From Paramacrobiotus metropolitanus (lineage: Eukaryota > Tardigrada > Eutardigrada > Parachela > Macrobiotidae), in the NCBI RefSeq assembly GCF_019649055.1, contig NW_026570221.1, forward strand, positions 1,674,001-1,738,000: a stretch of 64,000 nucleotides of DNA, read 5' to 3'. Made by a program: the position numbers and the translations under genes. The notes beneath the pieces were generated by a model. That model was given only the letters and a program-made list of their open reading frames with translations. It was not told the origin of the DNA and searched no databases. This document shows positions 1 through 9,650 of this stretch, piece by piece (the first letter of the stretch is position 1; the number at the start of each line of letters is the position of its first letter).

Positions 1-715
1 TTCCTGGATTCTTGATTATAACCATTTAGTGCGTCCAGCTGGTCTTCGATCAACAGAATCACCAACAGAACAGAGTGTAAGCGAATAACAGAAAATGTTT
101 GGTTTATGTACAAAGTACTGTGAGGTAGGAACTGAACACAAACTGAAAGCTTTCTAATATGTATTACGAACACGAAACTGGTTAGTCATAAGTCTGATAA
201 TTCTTTAGTACTCGGCAGTATATCTACCAGTACAGCATCTGTCTGAATTTGTCCCATGCCACTGCTCGATAATGCTGTCATGGAGACTTTTACCACACCT
301 TCCAGATCTACGGCTCGACTGGTTCATGAGGTGAGCAGAGAACATTCTTGCCAACATTGCATACAGTTTTTGGGTTTCTTTAAATGTTTTCCAGCTCCGA
401 CATATTATTAGCTCAGACAACGTCAATGTTCTCCTCGGATTAAGCTTAGCACTTAGCAAAACGCAATTACTGTTTGTTGCGCCTTTCTGTGACCTGGGCT
501 CTCTCCATGACCTTTTCGATTTACAAAACCGTTTGGACATGGACCTACAACATTCGTTGGCTGTGGATCTTATTCGAGTTAGTAACGGTTAAAAACTTTA
601 GCATTTATCTTTCTCTGTTACTGCATCCTTCTACGAAATAGGCGGTCGTTAAATCAAAACGTACGTAGGCGATACATTTCATCCATACCAAAACATCTCT
701 CCTTTACCACGGCCA
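1..715. other. AT-rich stretch without a supportable gene
   Basis: Only short open frames occur here and none resembles a known family. The segment lies just upstream of the guanylate cyclase-like exon, so it is probably intronic or intergenic host DNA. Confidence 0.4.
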
Positions 716-723
716 GTTAACGC

Positions 724-1003
724 GACGGGTGCCTTATTGACCGGCACTTTACTCTGGAAATTGCCAAGTTTGGTTTCCAAGCATTGTCATATAAACTCTG
801 CGGCCATACAGCATTGGTGCTGCATGATAACCCAGTGAAGCTGCTCTGGACTGCGCCCGAGTTATTACGAGTACGAGACTCTAACCATAGTCCAAACAAG
901 GTGACGGACATCTACAGCATCGGCATTATTTTGTACGAGATCTCCACGCTGCGCTGTCTCTACGAAAATTCCCGACCAGCATCTGGAAACCTAGAAAATA
1001 ACG
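724..1003 (+). pseudogene. Receptor guanylate cyclase-like gene, kinase-homology exon
   Basis: The translation carries the kinase-homology domain pattern of membrane receptor guanylate cyclases: RDGCLIDRHFTL, then LLWTAPELLR, then TDIYSIGIILYEI. In this family the domain is a catalytically dead kinase that regulates the C-terminal cyclase. The exon ends at a plausible donor (AACG followed by GTAAAA). Upstream, the same frame meets a TAA directly before the RDG-type residues, so either the acceptor lies elsewhere or the exon is damaged. The next homologous exon begins near 2272, and a LINE fragment fills the gap. The later part of the gene is frameshifted, so I call the locus a pseudogene or fragment. 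It could be a recently broken paralogue. Confidence 0.6.
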
Positions 1004-1098
1004 GTAAAATAAGGATTTTATAAAGTTCGATATAAATAAACGCGTATTAGTACTCTAGCCAAAAACCATTTCTCTTCTGTTTAATCATTCAACATTAA

Positions 1099-1993
1099 CG
1101 GTGGACTTGGACTGCGAACCACTAAAGCGCTAGTTTTTCCCGCCTTTCTGGTGTCGGCATTTTCGGTGGTTTCGCTGGTTTCCGAAATCTACCAGCCTGC
1201 GACGGTGGCGTTACTGGATTCCGTTGTAGAAGAATGGTCCAAATGGTCAAATTGCAAACCACCATCCGATGAAAGCAGGAAATTTCAGTGGGCCTGGGAT
1301 CGACCTTCGATAGACTGTGTCGTGTCATCCCTGAAAGCGGCTGCTGTAAATGAAACGGACAAGGCAGTGCTGCTGGCCGCTCTCCAACGTGACTCTGGCG
1401 CCTTGTTAAATGCCCTTCCAGCACCTGCTCTACATACATTCTTGCGAGACGAAGAAGTCAGAGTTGGTGTTGCTCTCCAATTTGGGCTGCCCGTTGTGGA
1501 GGAACATAACTGCGTAAACTGTGGAAGCCGATTGGAAACAAACGGCCACCACGGTTTGTCTTGTCCTAGCAGCAAAGGCAGACGGTCGCGACATGTTGAA
1601 CTGAACAATGAGACGAAACGCGGCTTGGAGCTCGCCGGCTATCCCTGCCAAAGCGAACCGGCTGGATTGTCTGACAAGGACGGCAAGCGGCCGGATGGGA
1701 TGACTTTGATTCCTGTGCGCGAAGGAAAGGCCGTGGTATGGGATGCAACTTGTTGGGATACTGTGGCCGTGTCGCATGTGCATGCTAGCTCCCTGAAAGC
1801 CGGGAGTGTCGCACAACTGGCGGAAAATTTCAAGCGGCGGAAGTACGCTTTCGTCGAGGGTTTGGGCTATTTTTTCTACGCTCTGGCGGTCGAGACGTTC
1901 GGAACTTTTGGAACATCGTTTGCGGAACTGATTCGTTTTGTTGGCCGGAAGATCCGCGACGCTACAGGAGAGCCTAGATCCACGGCCTTTTAA
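1099..1993 (+). mobile_element. 5'-truncated LINE, C-terminal part of its RT polyprotein
   Basis: An open frame running from about 1099 to the stop at 1993 matches the C-terminal third of a class of invertebrate non-LTR retrotransposon polyproteins. It starts with the GGLGLR-type signature that follows the RT thumb. It then has a cysteine/histidine cluster (CVNCGSRLETNGHHGLSC) and a segment with KRPDG and VVWDATCWDT, consistent with the restriction-like (PD-(D/E)XK-type) domain seen at the end of such proteins; that domain reading is from memory. The RT core is absent, as expected for 5' truncation during target-primed reverse transcription. No poly(A) tail or target duplication is obvious. 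The insert sits between two guanylate cyclase exons on the same strand. An RT fragment of what looks like the same class of element lies at 61934-62488. Confidence 0.65.
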
Positions 1994-2271
1994 GATAGCG
2001 ATTAAGTTTGGCTGTAGTAAGAGGAAACGCAGCAGCTGTTTTGGGTACCTTGAGTGCACATCATAAGATTTTGAATGACAATAATGATTACGGGTGTTTT
2101 TTCAATGTTTAAAATTTAATTATTTTAATTAGTGTAAACCTGCGGAAGCATAGCGATATGTGGATTGGCTGTTGCCCATTAAAAGAGTAAAAGTTCAACC
2201 TTAATCAAGGTTCATTCAACAATTAAAAATAATCATTATTCGGGAGTACGTTTTCTTGCATTAGCTCAAAA

Positions 2272-3055
2272 GTAATCGACGCGATCCGAAACGGGAATTC
2301 TCCGTATCTGCGCCCAACAGCTGACCATCCAACGAAGCAACTCAGTATGATATCAATGCATACCCTACAGATACAGAACTGTTGGAATGAACAGCCGGCA
2401 CTTCGCCCGGATTCACTCAACCTTATCAATAAAATTACCAACAAAATGGATACGACTTTCACCCAAAATACTTCGTTCTTCGATAATATACTACACCGAG
2501 TGAAGAAATACGCAGACGCTCTAGAAGACGAGGTCTATATACTGCTGAACTACAGATTGAGCGGAAGCGCTGTGATGAACTGCTGTGCGAAATTCTTCCG
2601 CGCATCGTCGCCGAACGCCTTCAAAATGGGGGAAAGGTCGAACCCGAGTGCTTTGAAAGTGTAACTGTGCTGTTTTGTGATGCGTATGGATTCGAAACCC
2701 ATGTCGTGGACTTGCGGTCACCGGTCGCTGTCACGGGGTTTTTGAGCAAATTATACTTTGCTTTCGATCCCGTTGTAAAGACTTTCAATGCGTATAAGGT
2801 GGAAACAGTCGCCAGTTCGTATCTTGTACGTAATGTGCAAACCCGAGAGCGCAACCATCTTTTTTGGAATTTTGTCTCGTTCTACCGGTACAGGTGGTCA
2901 GCGGATTGCCAGTGAAAATCGTCATTCACATGAATGGGATTGCCTATTTGGCACTGGCACTCAAGAAAGCGTTTACGGTGTTTGTAGAGACCGATGGTCT
3001 GCAGTTCATTGGCGGCGTGCAAACCGGTAACTCAACATCTGAACTTCTAATTGCA
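2272..3055 (+). pseudogene. Receptor guanylate cyclase-like gene, cyclase-domain exons
   Basis: From about 2272 the translation continues the kinase-homology tail (NSPYLRPTADHP, NCWNEQPALRPD). It then gives the dimerisation helix (FFDNILHRVKKYADALED) and, after a change of frame near 2525-2545, the cyclase core: ERKRCDELLCEILPRIVAE, VLFCDAYGFE, GFLSKLYFAFDPVV, AYKVETVASSYL. A 68-bp intron (2826-2893, GTACGT to TACAG) joins this to VVSGLP in the next exon, which ends at a possible donor near 3055. The metal-binding FSDIVGFT motif reads FCDAYGFE, and the later GIHTGP-like region reads GVQTGN. The frameshift and altered motifs argue for a dead or diverged cyclase. The remaining 3' exons are not visible downstream. 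Confidence 0.6.
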
Positions 3056-3279
3056 GGTTAGCACGATTAACGTACTGCTTTGCATAAAATTTGCTTAAAA
3101 CGTGAGCACTCACACTTCATCGAACTTTTAAAAGAAATTGAGACTAGCTCCGCCTTGAGCGCAAAATTTACGGGATTCAGGCCGAGAGCTACAGCATTTT
3201 GCAGTAAATTTATAACCGGCCAAAATCTTGAATATTATTAGGATAATAAGATAATCCGTAATAATATTCTCACTCCGAA

Positions 3280-3770
3280 ATGAATTCTTCCCCGGAGAAA
3301 ATGCGTCCAAACATTCTGCCAAAAAAACGTTTGTTGTTGACCATTCTGCTGTCTAGCGTTTTGATCTCGCGCCATGTCGCCAAAAAATCCTCACGAAAAT
3401 TTCATGTGCGAGACATTAATATTAATGTTTTCGTGGCTGATGCTGCATTTCCCCTGAAAACAAATTTGATGAAGCCGTCGGGGGCTATAATTTGTCCGAT
3501 AATCAAGTGATTTTTAATTATCGTTTGAGTCGAGCCCGCCGAATTATTGAAAATGCTTTTGGCATTCTCGCCGCTCGATGGAGAATTTTTCGCTCACCTA
3601 TGGAGTACACACCGAAAATGGTAGAAAAGATATGCTTGGCCTGCATCGCCCTGCATAACTTTTTAAGAGACCAGGATGACCCCTCGGGAACATCGCAGTA
3701 CATTTCGCCATGTTCGGTTGACAGGGAAAATGATATCGGCGTTGATGTTGATGTTGTTGATGCTACGTAA
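3280..3770 (+). pseudogene. PIF/Harbinger-type DDE transposase remnant (HARBI1-like)
   Basis: Two overlapping frames give the end of a DDE_Tnp_4 transposase/nuclease. The first has VADAAFPLKTNLMKPSG, with the aspartate-containing core strand. After a frameshift near 3485 the second has FNYRLSRARRIIENAFGILA, containing the last catalytic glutamate region, then RWRIFRSPMEYTPKMVEKICLACIALHNFL. These are hallmark strings of HARBI1-like proteins. The N-terminal half is missing or too degraded to read. Nearby inverted repeats at 3850-4013 may be one end of the parent element. Confidence 0.7.
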
Positions 3771-3849
3771 TAACTAATTGCGCAAATACAATTAATGTCT
3801 GTTTTGGAAATAATCACAATCACATCCGGATGCTTCCCACCAAAAACGG

Positions 3850-4013
3850 TGCGAAGACGCTCTTCGCACTCGTTTTAAGAAAAAAGTGCGAAAGGCGCCC
3901 ATACTTTTTGTTCGATGCTAAAGATCCCTTAGAACATTTTGCGCTCACACTTATTAGCACTTTTCGTCTTCGCACTGTGCGAAGGCCTTCGCACTTGAAG
4001 TGTGGCCCTAGCA
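3850..4013. repeat. Inverted-repeat-rich block with TTCGCAC/GTGCGAAG motifs
   Basis: GTGCGAAG and its complement CTTCGCAC recur here, ending in CCTTCGCACTTGAAGTGTGG, which on the minus strand begins GGGCCACACTTC. It could be a terminal or subterminal repeat of the Harbinger-like element just upstream. No matching opposite end was found, so this is tentative. Confidence 0.3.
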
Positions 4014-4416
4014 TAAGTTCAAATCGACACAACTTTTGAAAAGTGTGGCGGTATGTTGAAGCTGTTTTTGCAAAGAAAAGAAAACGGATGTAGAATTTAT
4101 TTGCAGGTGCTTGAACAGTCTATTTTGATGTTTCTGCTAATGTGTTTTTTAACAACTTTGGCGACTTGCTTGGCTACGAATACAAAAGGGCACACGTACG
4201 GGAATAATAACGCGGCATCGGCGGCGAGCTATGTAGGTGGCAGCCGTTATATTACACATCCTGTAGCGAAATTGGTAAAATTAGAATTATTTACGTTTTA
4301 ATATATGTAGCTGTTAAGATGCGATATTTTGATTATTTTGCACATTTTAAATCGAAATCACCGAAATCAGACAGTTTGCTGATCGCTTATTAAAAAACCG
4401 TTAAACCAGTAGGAGC
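4014..4416. other. Unassigned stretch before Gypsy-A
   Basis: An 82-codon frame at 4053-4301 has a hydrophobic stretch (SILMFLLMCFLTTLATCLA) but no family resemblance. Nothing else is supportable up to the left LTR. Confidence 0.3.
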
Positions 4417-4420
4417 ACAT

Positions 4421-4729
4421 TGCAAGGAGAGCGATTCTGAGCGATACGTTTCTACATGAGTGAGAATCGAGATCAGAAAATGGAATACCAAAGATCGAAT
4501 AAAATCGTATTTTATTTGATCGTAAACATAAACACCAAAATCATCAGCGAAAACCCAAACAGAAAACACCGAAGTGAAATCTAGAGATCTTTCACTGAGG
4601 TCCAAAAACCTCATAATGAATCGGTGGAATCCGATGAAATAGAGATTGGCTGCACAAGAGCGGCTCGGCAGCTCCAATCCGGCGGTCCAATCGGTGACCG
4701 ACGTGAGCTCAGAGCCGACCGCTCTAGCA
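4421..4729 (-). repeat. Gypsy-A 3' LTR
   Basis: 309 bp with TG...CA ends, matching 28389-28696 along its whole length. It is the 3' LTR because the element reads on the minus strand. No strong polypurine tract is visible beside it. Confidence 0.9.
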
Positions 4730-5119
4730 TGCCACGGGTGGGGACACGACGTACATCTGATCCATATCGATATCGGGGGATGACTCGCTGATTAGTGGCG
4801 ATTTTAACATGAATACGACAAATCGTGAAAACATCAATTCTGATCATAGAGATCAACGTAAATGAGAAACAAAAGTAAATGCGCATCACATTATTAGAAA
4901 ATCGTTAGCAAAAATCACAACGTAAGACGATCGTCAAAATCGTTAACACAACCAGTCGTTATCAAATGCATTTCTAAATGCGTAATCAACTCGAACCAAA
5001 ATGAAAGCTTTATTTCACTGCGCGAATTCTGGATTCCGAGAGGACTTACAGTTTCACGGGGCGATTATCGTTAAACTGTCCAGGTTGACCATTCATCACT
5101 GCGCATCGTACACGTCTCA
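4730..5119 (-). other. Gypsy-A 3' untranslated region
   Basis: About 390 bp between the end of the integrase tail and the 3' LTR. No open frame or clear polypurine tract is seen. Confidence 0.5.
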
Positions 5120-6280
5120 TCACTTCTTCTCTTCATCTTCCGCTTTCTGCGTTTCATCGTCCGGCATTTTCTCATCCGGTTTCTTCACCATACCAATCGC
5201 TTCGAGATTCAAATTCTGCATATCTTCCAGCGATGGAGCCACAGGTAAGTTGTTCACATTTCCGACACTGCTCTGATCAGGCGCATTAGCGGGCGCCGTC
5301 GTTTCCATCTTCTCATCTTCACGGGGCGGCTTATCATTCCGTCCTGGTCAAAACAATGGTCAAAACAATCATACCGCACGTATTCAAGATACCGCACTGC
5401 ACAGCTCCGTTTTTCAACATACCCGTTCTTATCTCTATGAATCATAACGTATGCACCATAGTGCGCTGCACTGGCCGTATACCAGCCAACAGAGAATGAT
5501 GTCTGACTTTTCGTACTGTCGCTTTAATCTTATCTTTCTCGCCCTGTTTCTGAATTATCGCTGCACCATAATACAGAAAATCGATAATTTCATACGGACC
5601 GTCGTAACGATCGCGTAAACCTTTCAATTCTTCTTTCTTTTCCGGAATACTGAGCCAAACGGCGTCACCGATAATGAATTCACTCTGCGTTCGTCTGCAT
5701 TTGCCTTCCGACCAGGTCGCGCCCGATCGGATGGTATGCAGATCCGAAATGATGCGATATTTTCAGTTCACGAAGTAACGATTGCATTAATCGACCCATA
5801 CAACTAGTACCTTGATCGGTATTAATTTCAAGAGGGGCACCATACGACAAGATCACATCGCAAAGCAGGAAGTTCGCAACGTCCCGTGCAGACTGAGTTT
5901 TTATCGGTTTAGCGATAACAAATTTGTCAACTCATCGACAACGATTGCAATGTGGTCATTACCACGTTCGGTTTTAGGAACCGATCCTTTAATGCCCAGC
6001 TGGACGCGAAAGAACGGCTCACCGACTTTAACGTCTCGCAGTTTGCCCGGCGGGGCGCGACGAGGCGCTTTCCGGGCGTGGCAACCGCGACACTTTCTTA
6101 CATAATCATCGATATCGGTTGTCATGTTATGTCAGTAATATCGCATCGTAAGTTTTTTTAAACCGAGATGACCACTGGCGGGACTGTCATGCATTCCTTT
6201 CAGAATATCGACTCGCCAGTGTTCGGCACCACAAATCGCCGGTTAATTCGATCGTTTGCTGTAGATAATCGATACAGTAC
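5120..6280 (-). pseudogene. Gypsy-A integrase, distal part
   Basis: Reading on the minus strand away from P1, the translation resumes in the histidine/cysteine zinc-binding region (DIDDYVRKCRGCHARKAPRR). It continues into the catalytic core (TERGNDHIAIVVDELTN), then INTDQGTS with the second catalytic aspartate. The usual first aspartate position reads RVQLGIKG and looks lost. I cannot find the glutamate segment, so part of the core seems deleted. A C-terminal beta-barrel-like piece (SEFIIGDAVWLSIPEKKEELKGLRDRYDGPYEIIDFL) and an acidic tail ending near 5120 follow. Several frame changes make this a pseudogene. The N-terminal end of the same integrase lies across P1 near 20751-20920. Confidence 0.8.
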
Positions 6281-6418
6281 AGTAGTATCCCGGCCCAACC
6301 TGACGCGTTGTTTTTTATCCGGGGGGGTCTAAATTTTTGGACCTAGGGCATTATTTACGGGTCTATTTTTTGGACCTGGGTTATGATTTACTAGTGTGTC
6401 GTCGCGGGCGTGCATGTA

Positions 6419-6441
6419 CCGTCGTGGCGGAGCCACGACGG
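6419..6441. repeat. Terminal-proximal hairpin in P1 TIR
   Basis: CCGTCGTGGC and GCCACGACGG pair perfectly around a 3-nt GGA loop, flanked by direct TGCATGTAC repeats. The right TIR has a shortened version (CACCGTCGTGGCTACGGTG, near 20574-20594). Confidence 0.7.
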
Positions 6442-6507
6442 TGCATGTACGGGGCGCATACGTGAAATAGTACACAGAGTCTCACGTACTGAAAGAAAAT
6501 TTGTTTT

Positions 6508-6589
6508 AACTAAGGTTTCAAAACTTAGTTCATACACAGGTGGGAAACCTTAGTTGTTCTACACTAAGGTATGGGAAACCTTAGTTGAT
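6508..6589. repeat. Iteron-like AACTAAGGTTT array in P1 TIR
   Basis: AACTAAGGTTT and its complement AAACCTTAGTT occur about five times in alternating orientation, including the near-palindrome AACTAAGGTTTCAAAACTTAGTT. The array is mirrored in the right TIR near 20434-20507. It may be a binding site for a replication, integration or transcription protein; this is inference. Confidence 0.6.
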
Positions 6590-6830
6590 CTACTGCCGCA
6601 AACGAGATTGTTTTTTTAATTTTTTTATTCGTTTTTTTGTTATTCAGATAGTCAGTTTTTTAGTGGTTATCTGACAAATCTTGTACTAAAATTGAATTCC
6701 GTACAGAACGTAAATTGAAAAGTTATATAAGGGTAAACAAATACTGCATCGCTTTCCATGATTACCGTATAACGATCAGTAATTACCGCGGTAACTAAAG
6801 AATGTTACTAGGCATATTCGATGCTTGACA

Positions 6831-7621
6831 TTCTACGACTGAGTTTGCAGTTGCATAACTTGGTTCTTCTAACGGTAACAGTAATTCTGCGTAAATCTTG
6901 TTGGAATACCGGCTACTTGACGAGTGATTGACGAAGGAAAAATCCTATAGCTTCATAATAAGTGTGAGTTTGGGGTATTTTTATTACAATAAAATACGCC
7001 ATTTGGTGGCGCACAAGCATTTTTAAAGGCATAATATCAGTTCAGCAGGTATTTAAGGGGCAAGGTTTCTTCTGAATAGCGGCGGCCACCACACTTTATT
7101 GAATCGTAACGGCATCGCCACACACTGACAATGCCGATGTACTGATTCTTTATGGAGGAACTGCTGGCCGGTATCATCCGACACCATGGGCTTATTAAAC
7201 CGGAATTCACAGGAGCGTTTCAAATGGCTCGCTTGGTTTCCAATCGCATGGGGGTGGAACCGATGTGGAATCCTACTGTAGATCGTCAGGTCAACGAGTT
7301 GGTGACGGCTTTGGCACGACGATGCCCATGTATTATGAACTGTCCGGGACCGATTGCTACGACTTCGAGTGCTTGTTTTGTTGAAATCATCATCCTTATC
7401 CTCAACGTTGCTCGACGATGCCGATGTACAGTGATCTTGCGATGGGAGATTTGGCTTTCTTCGGTGGCGTCTTCTAGATGCTTTCATTCACAACTGGCAA
7501 CTAAAATCAGTGTTCCAAGTCATCATCTTTATCCTTGACTTAGTGGATCGGAGATTAAACCACAACCAAAGAAAACAGATCTTTGGAGAATGCCATTCTT
7601 ACCTAGCTGCAATCGTTTTCG
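6831..7621. other. P1 left segment without a recognised gene
   Basis: A plus-strand frame from the ATG at 7152 to 7538 begins plausibly (MEELLAGIIRHHGLIKPEF) but has no recognisable family and loses protein-like character after about 70 codons. Three degenerate copies of a GACGATGCCGATGTA-type motif occur near 7126, 7317 and 7415. AATAAA signals near 6989 could end transcripts coming from the right on the minus strand. In related Polintons accessory genes sit here, so a decayed gene is possible. Confidence 0.35.
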
Positions 7622-7774
7622 CTAATTTGGGTGAGTGATGTTTCTTAAAGTGCTGTTCCAGTAGTTGGTTTGCAACACTTTCCCCACCGCTTCCGTCACG
7701 ACAAATCTCGCAAAAACAATAAAGAAGATGAAGTAAAGAAGCGTTAATAAAATTGTTTCACATCTGCGACCCAT
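7622..7774 (-). CDS. Possible small membrane protein in P1
   Basis: A short minus-strand frame from an ATG at 7774 encodes about 50 residues. It has one strong hydrophobic segment (TILLTLLYFIFFIVFARFVV) followed by a short tail with two N-glycosylation sequons (NST and NIT). It would be a type II/III single-pass protein divergent to the packaging ATPase. No homologue is recognised and the length gives little statistical support, so it may be chance. Confidence 0.25.
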   Translation of the reverse strand: MGRRCETILLTLLYFIFFIVFARFVVTEAVGKVLQTNYWNSTLRNITHPN

Positions 7775-7932
7775 TGGGGTCGCATTCGGAAACAAACGCC
7801 TTGGGTCGGCCATAGCGCGACAATGTGAAACGTTCATGCTTAAATACTTGCTGTTTGCAGGTCATCGCCTTAAATAACTGCAAACAGGAACATTTAAGGC
7901 GCGAAATAAACCCAACTAGCAAAAGTGACAAA

Positions 7933-8486
7933 ATGTATGGAACGTTGTCTTCATTTCCGCGCTTTTGCGCACCCTTTGGAATGTGCATTTGTGGACCGAC
8001 AATGTCTGGAAAAACTAATTTTGTGTTTCTTTGATCAGCAATAGTGACATACTGATTGATAAGCCGCCATCTAAAATAATTTACTGCTACGGAGAATGGC
8101 AGAATGCTTTTCATAATTTGAAGAACGTAGAGTTTGTCAAAGGCATGGATAATTTGTTTCCGCTGCTAGGCGATACCGTCTCCGGCGAGCAAACGTTAAT
8201 AATCATTGACGACCTGGCTTCTGATTTATGTAAAGACGACCGTTGCTCCAATTTGTTCACGCGTGGAATACATCACAACAACGTTTCAGTCGTTGTTCTG
8301 CTGCAAAATTTATATAGGCAAGGAAAATCGATGCGAGACATTACCATCAATTCCCAGTACTTAATACTATTTAAGAGCGTGAGGGATGTCCAACAAATAA
8401 ACTTACTAGACCGTCAAACAGGATTGAGACATTTAGTGGAAGCGTACAAAAAAGTGACTGCTCAATCTTATCAGCCTGATTATTGA
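7933..8486 (+). pseudogene. Polinton genome-packaging ATPase (FtsK/HerA, A32-like)
   Basis: These ATPases drive viral DNA into the preformed capsid in adenovirus-like and NCLDV-like systems. Walker A is GPTMSGKTNF at about residues 20-29 from the ATG at 7933. Walker B is LIIIDDL near 8196-8216. Downstream LLQNLYRQGKSMRDITINSQY and LILFKSVRD match the family's sensor-type region and C-terminal core. Length (~185 aa) is normal. A one-base loss in the T-run right after Walker A (about 8025-8031) puts a TGA in frame and splits the gene. The open frame extends upstream of 7933, but that part overlaps a 21-bp imperfect inverted repeat (7838-7900), which favours the 7933 start. Confidence 0.85.
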
Positions 8487-8575
8487 TATGCGACCCGTAT
8501 GTCCGGATTATTTAAGGATCCGCTCTCATGTGTTGCCACATGAGCAGATGAGAATTTACACCAATCGTTGCCAAA

Positions 8576-8902
8576 ATGTCGGAACGCGTTAAAGCCTTAG
8601 CCCCTTTCCTGATCACTTTGCAGAATTTGAAACCCAAACAGCGCAAAGTTCTATTGGGTTATTTGAACAAATCGCAGATGAAAGCTTTGGAAAAGATTGC
8701 TGTTAATATTGTTAAGAACACTGTGGCTCTCAGCCCTACCGAACTGGACAAGTGCAAACGCCATCGGAAAGCATTAAAGTTGATTGCTCTCCGGCGGTAC
8801 CCGAATAAAGAAAAGCGGAAAATCCTACAGCAAGGAGGATTCATTGGAGCCATATTACCCGTTATAGCCGGAGTGTTGACGTCACTGATTGGAAATGGAT
8901 GA
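8576..8902 (+). CDS. Small basic protein with hydrophobic C-terminus (Polinton virion-type)
   Basis: An intact 108-residue protein. It has a helical basic body (QNLKPKQRKVLLGYLNKSQMKALEKIAVNIVKN), a lysine/arginine-rich middle, and a C-terminal glycine-plus-hydrophobic segment (KRKILQQGGFIGAILPVIAGVL) that looks membrane-active. Polintons and adintovirus-like elements commonly carry a short protein of this pattern ahead of the integrase; that comparison is from memory. It may be a minor virion or membrane-penetration component. It sits 89 bp after the ATPase and its stop overlaps the start of the next gene, as in a compact late gene cluster. Confidence 0.6.
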   Translation: MSERVKALAPFLITLQNLKPKQRKVLLGYLNKSQMKALEKIAVNIVKNTVALSPTELDKCKRHRKALKLIALRRYPNKEKRKILQQGGFIGAILPVIAGVLTSLIGNG

Positions 8903-9575
8903 ATACTACATTGTAGCGCGCCGTGACATGGAAGCACGCCTACATGAGCAGATCCAGATAAACAAGGAACCTCCCGAAGCCAGAGCGGTGCTGTCATTGG
9001 ATGCCTTGTTGGCCAAAATCTTGCATAGCACCGATATAAATGAGTATGAAAAAGCCAGCCAGTTATCAAGCATCCTGGAGCGTTTCTTAGCTTTAAAACA
9101 AAAAGCCTTGCCAGACGAAAATTTACTGGAAATACCGAATGTTCCCACCATTCAGCCATCAACGTTGACCTTTGAATCTTCGAAACCTCCTCCAACTTGT
9201 TCCAAAAGGAAACGGACCGATTACGATAATGAAAGATCTTCAAAACAACCACGTGTTCCGTTATTCCCTGATACCTTACCGACAAGAGGGCGCAAGCGCG
9301 AACGGGAGGGTGAAGAGGATTTCCACGGTACTAAAAGTTCTTCAAAGCAACCACGTGTTCCATTATTTCCGGACATCCTACCAACCAAGGGGCGCAAACG
9401 TGATCGGGAAGCCGAAGAGGATTTTTTGCCGGTGAAAATTCCACGACGCCCGTTATTTCCGCCTACTCTACCCACTAAAGGCTCCAAAAGAAGAGTGGTT
9501 TTGGAAACTCCTATCAAAAAGAAAAGACAAGTGGGAAGCGGTAGCAAACGTTTACCGTGGATTACTTTGCCATAA
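8895..9575 (+). CDS. Core-like basic protein with KQPRVPLFPD repeats
   Basis: An intact frame from the ATG at 8895 (overlapping the previous stop by 8 bp) encodes about 226 residues. The first ~90 residues are helical. The rest has three imperfect repeats of about 30-35 residues: KQPRVPLFPDTLPTRGRKRE, KQPRVPLFPDILPTKGRKRD and a diverged PRRPLFPPTLPTKGSKR. Each has a proline-rich patch, a KR-rich patch and an acidic EEDF-type spacer. The KR clusters look like nuclear localisation or DNA-condensing segments. Position between the small virion-like gene and the integrase suggests a nucleoprotein or core component; this is inference. No confident homologue is recognised. Confidence 0.6.
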   Translation: MDEYYIVARRDMEARLHEQIQINKEPPEARAVLSLDALLAKILHSTDINEYEKASQLSSILERFLALKQKALPDENLLEIPNVPTIQPSTLTFESSKPPPTCSKRKRTDYDNERSSKQPRVPLFPDTLPTRGRKREREGEEDFHGTKSSSKQPRVPLFPDILPTKGRKRDREAEEDFLPVKIPRRPLFPPTLPTKGSKRRVVLETPIKKKRQVGSGSKRLPWITLP

Positions 9576-9650
9576 TGGCGAGTTGGATACCCAGTGTTTT
9601 GCGACAATGTCGCATATTTAAGATCAACTGTGTGTCAACTTGCTGCAACA

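Larger units (their letters stand above)
6281..6830. repeat. P1 left terminal inverted repeat
   Basis: Complementary to 20205-20744 apart from scattered differences and small gaps. It contains a run of G next to TCTAAATTTTTGGACC, a hairpin at 6419-6441, an array of AAGGTTT/AAACCTTAG motifs at 6508-6589, and at the inner edge ATTACCGCGGTAACTA and ATTCGATGCTTGACATTCT, which recur inverted near 20205-20260. The inner boundary is set by eye and could be off by about 20 bp. Confidence 0.85.

Noticed and set aside
1430-2059. Long minus-strand frame (209 codons) over the LINE
   Set aside because: Shadow of the plus-strand LINE frame; no family resemblance.
4053-4301. 82-codon frame as a membrane protein gene
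   Set aside because: Hydrophobicity alone in AT-rich DNA; no start context, homologue or splice support.
6311-6340. G-run at 6321 as the left end of P1
   Set aside because: Inverted similarity continues outward to AGTAGTATCCC at 6281, and only that boundary gives matching 6-bp duplications.
8659-9285. Minus-strand frame of 208 codons in P1
   Set aside because: Lies across two overlapping, protein-like plus-strand genes and has no recognisable content.
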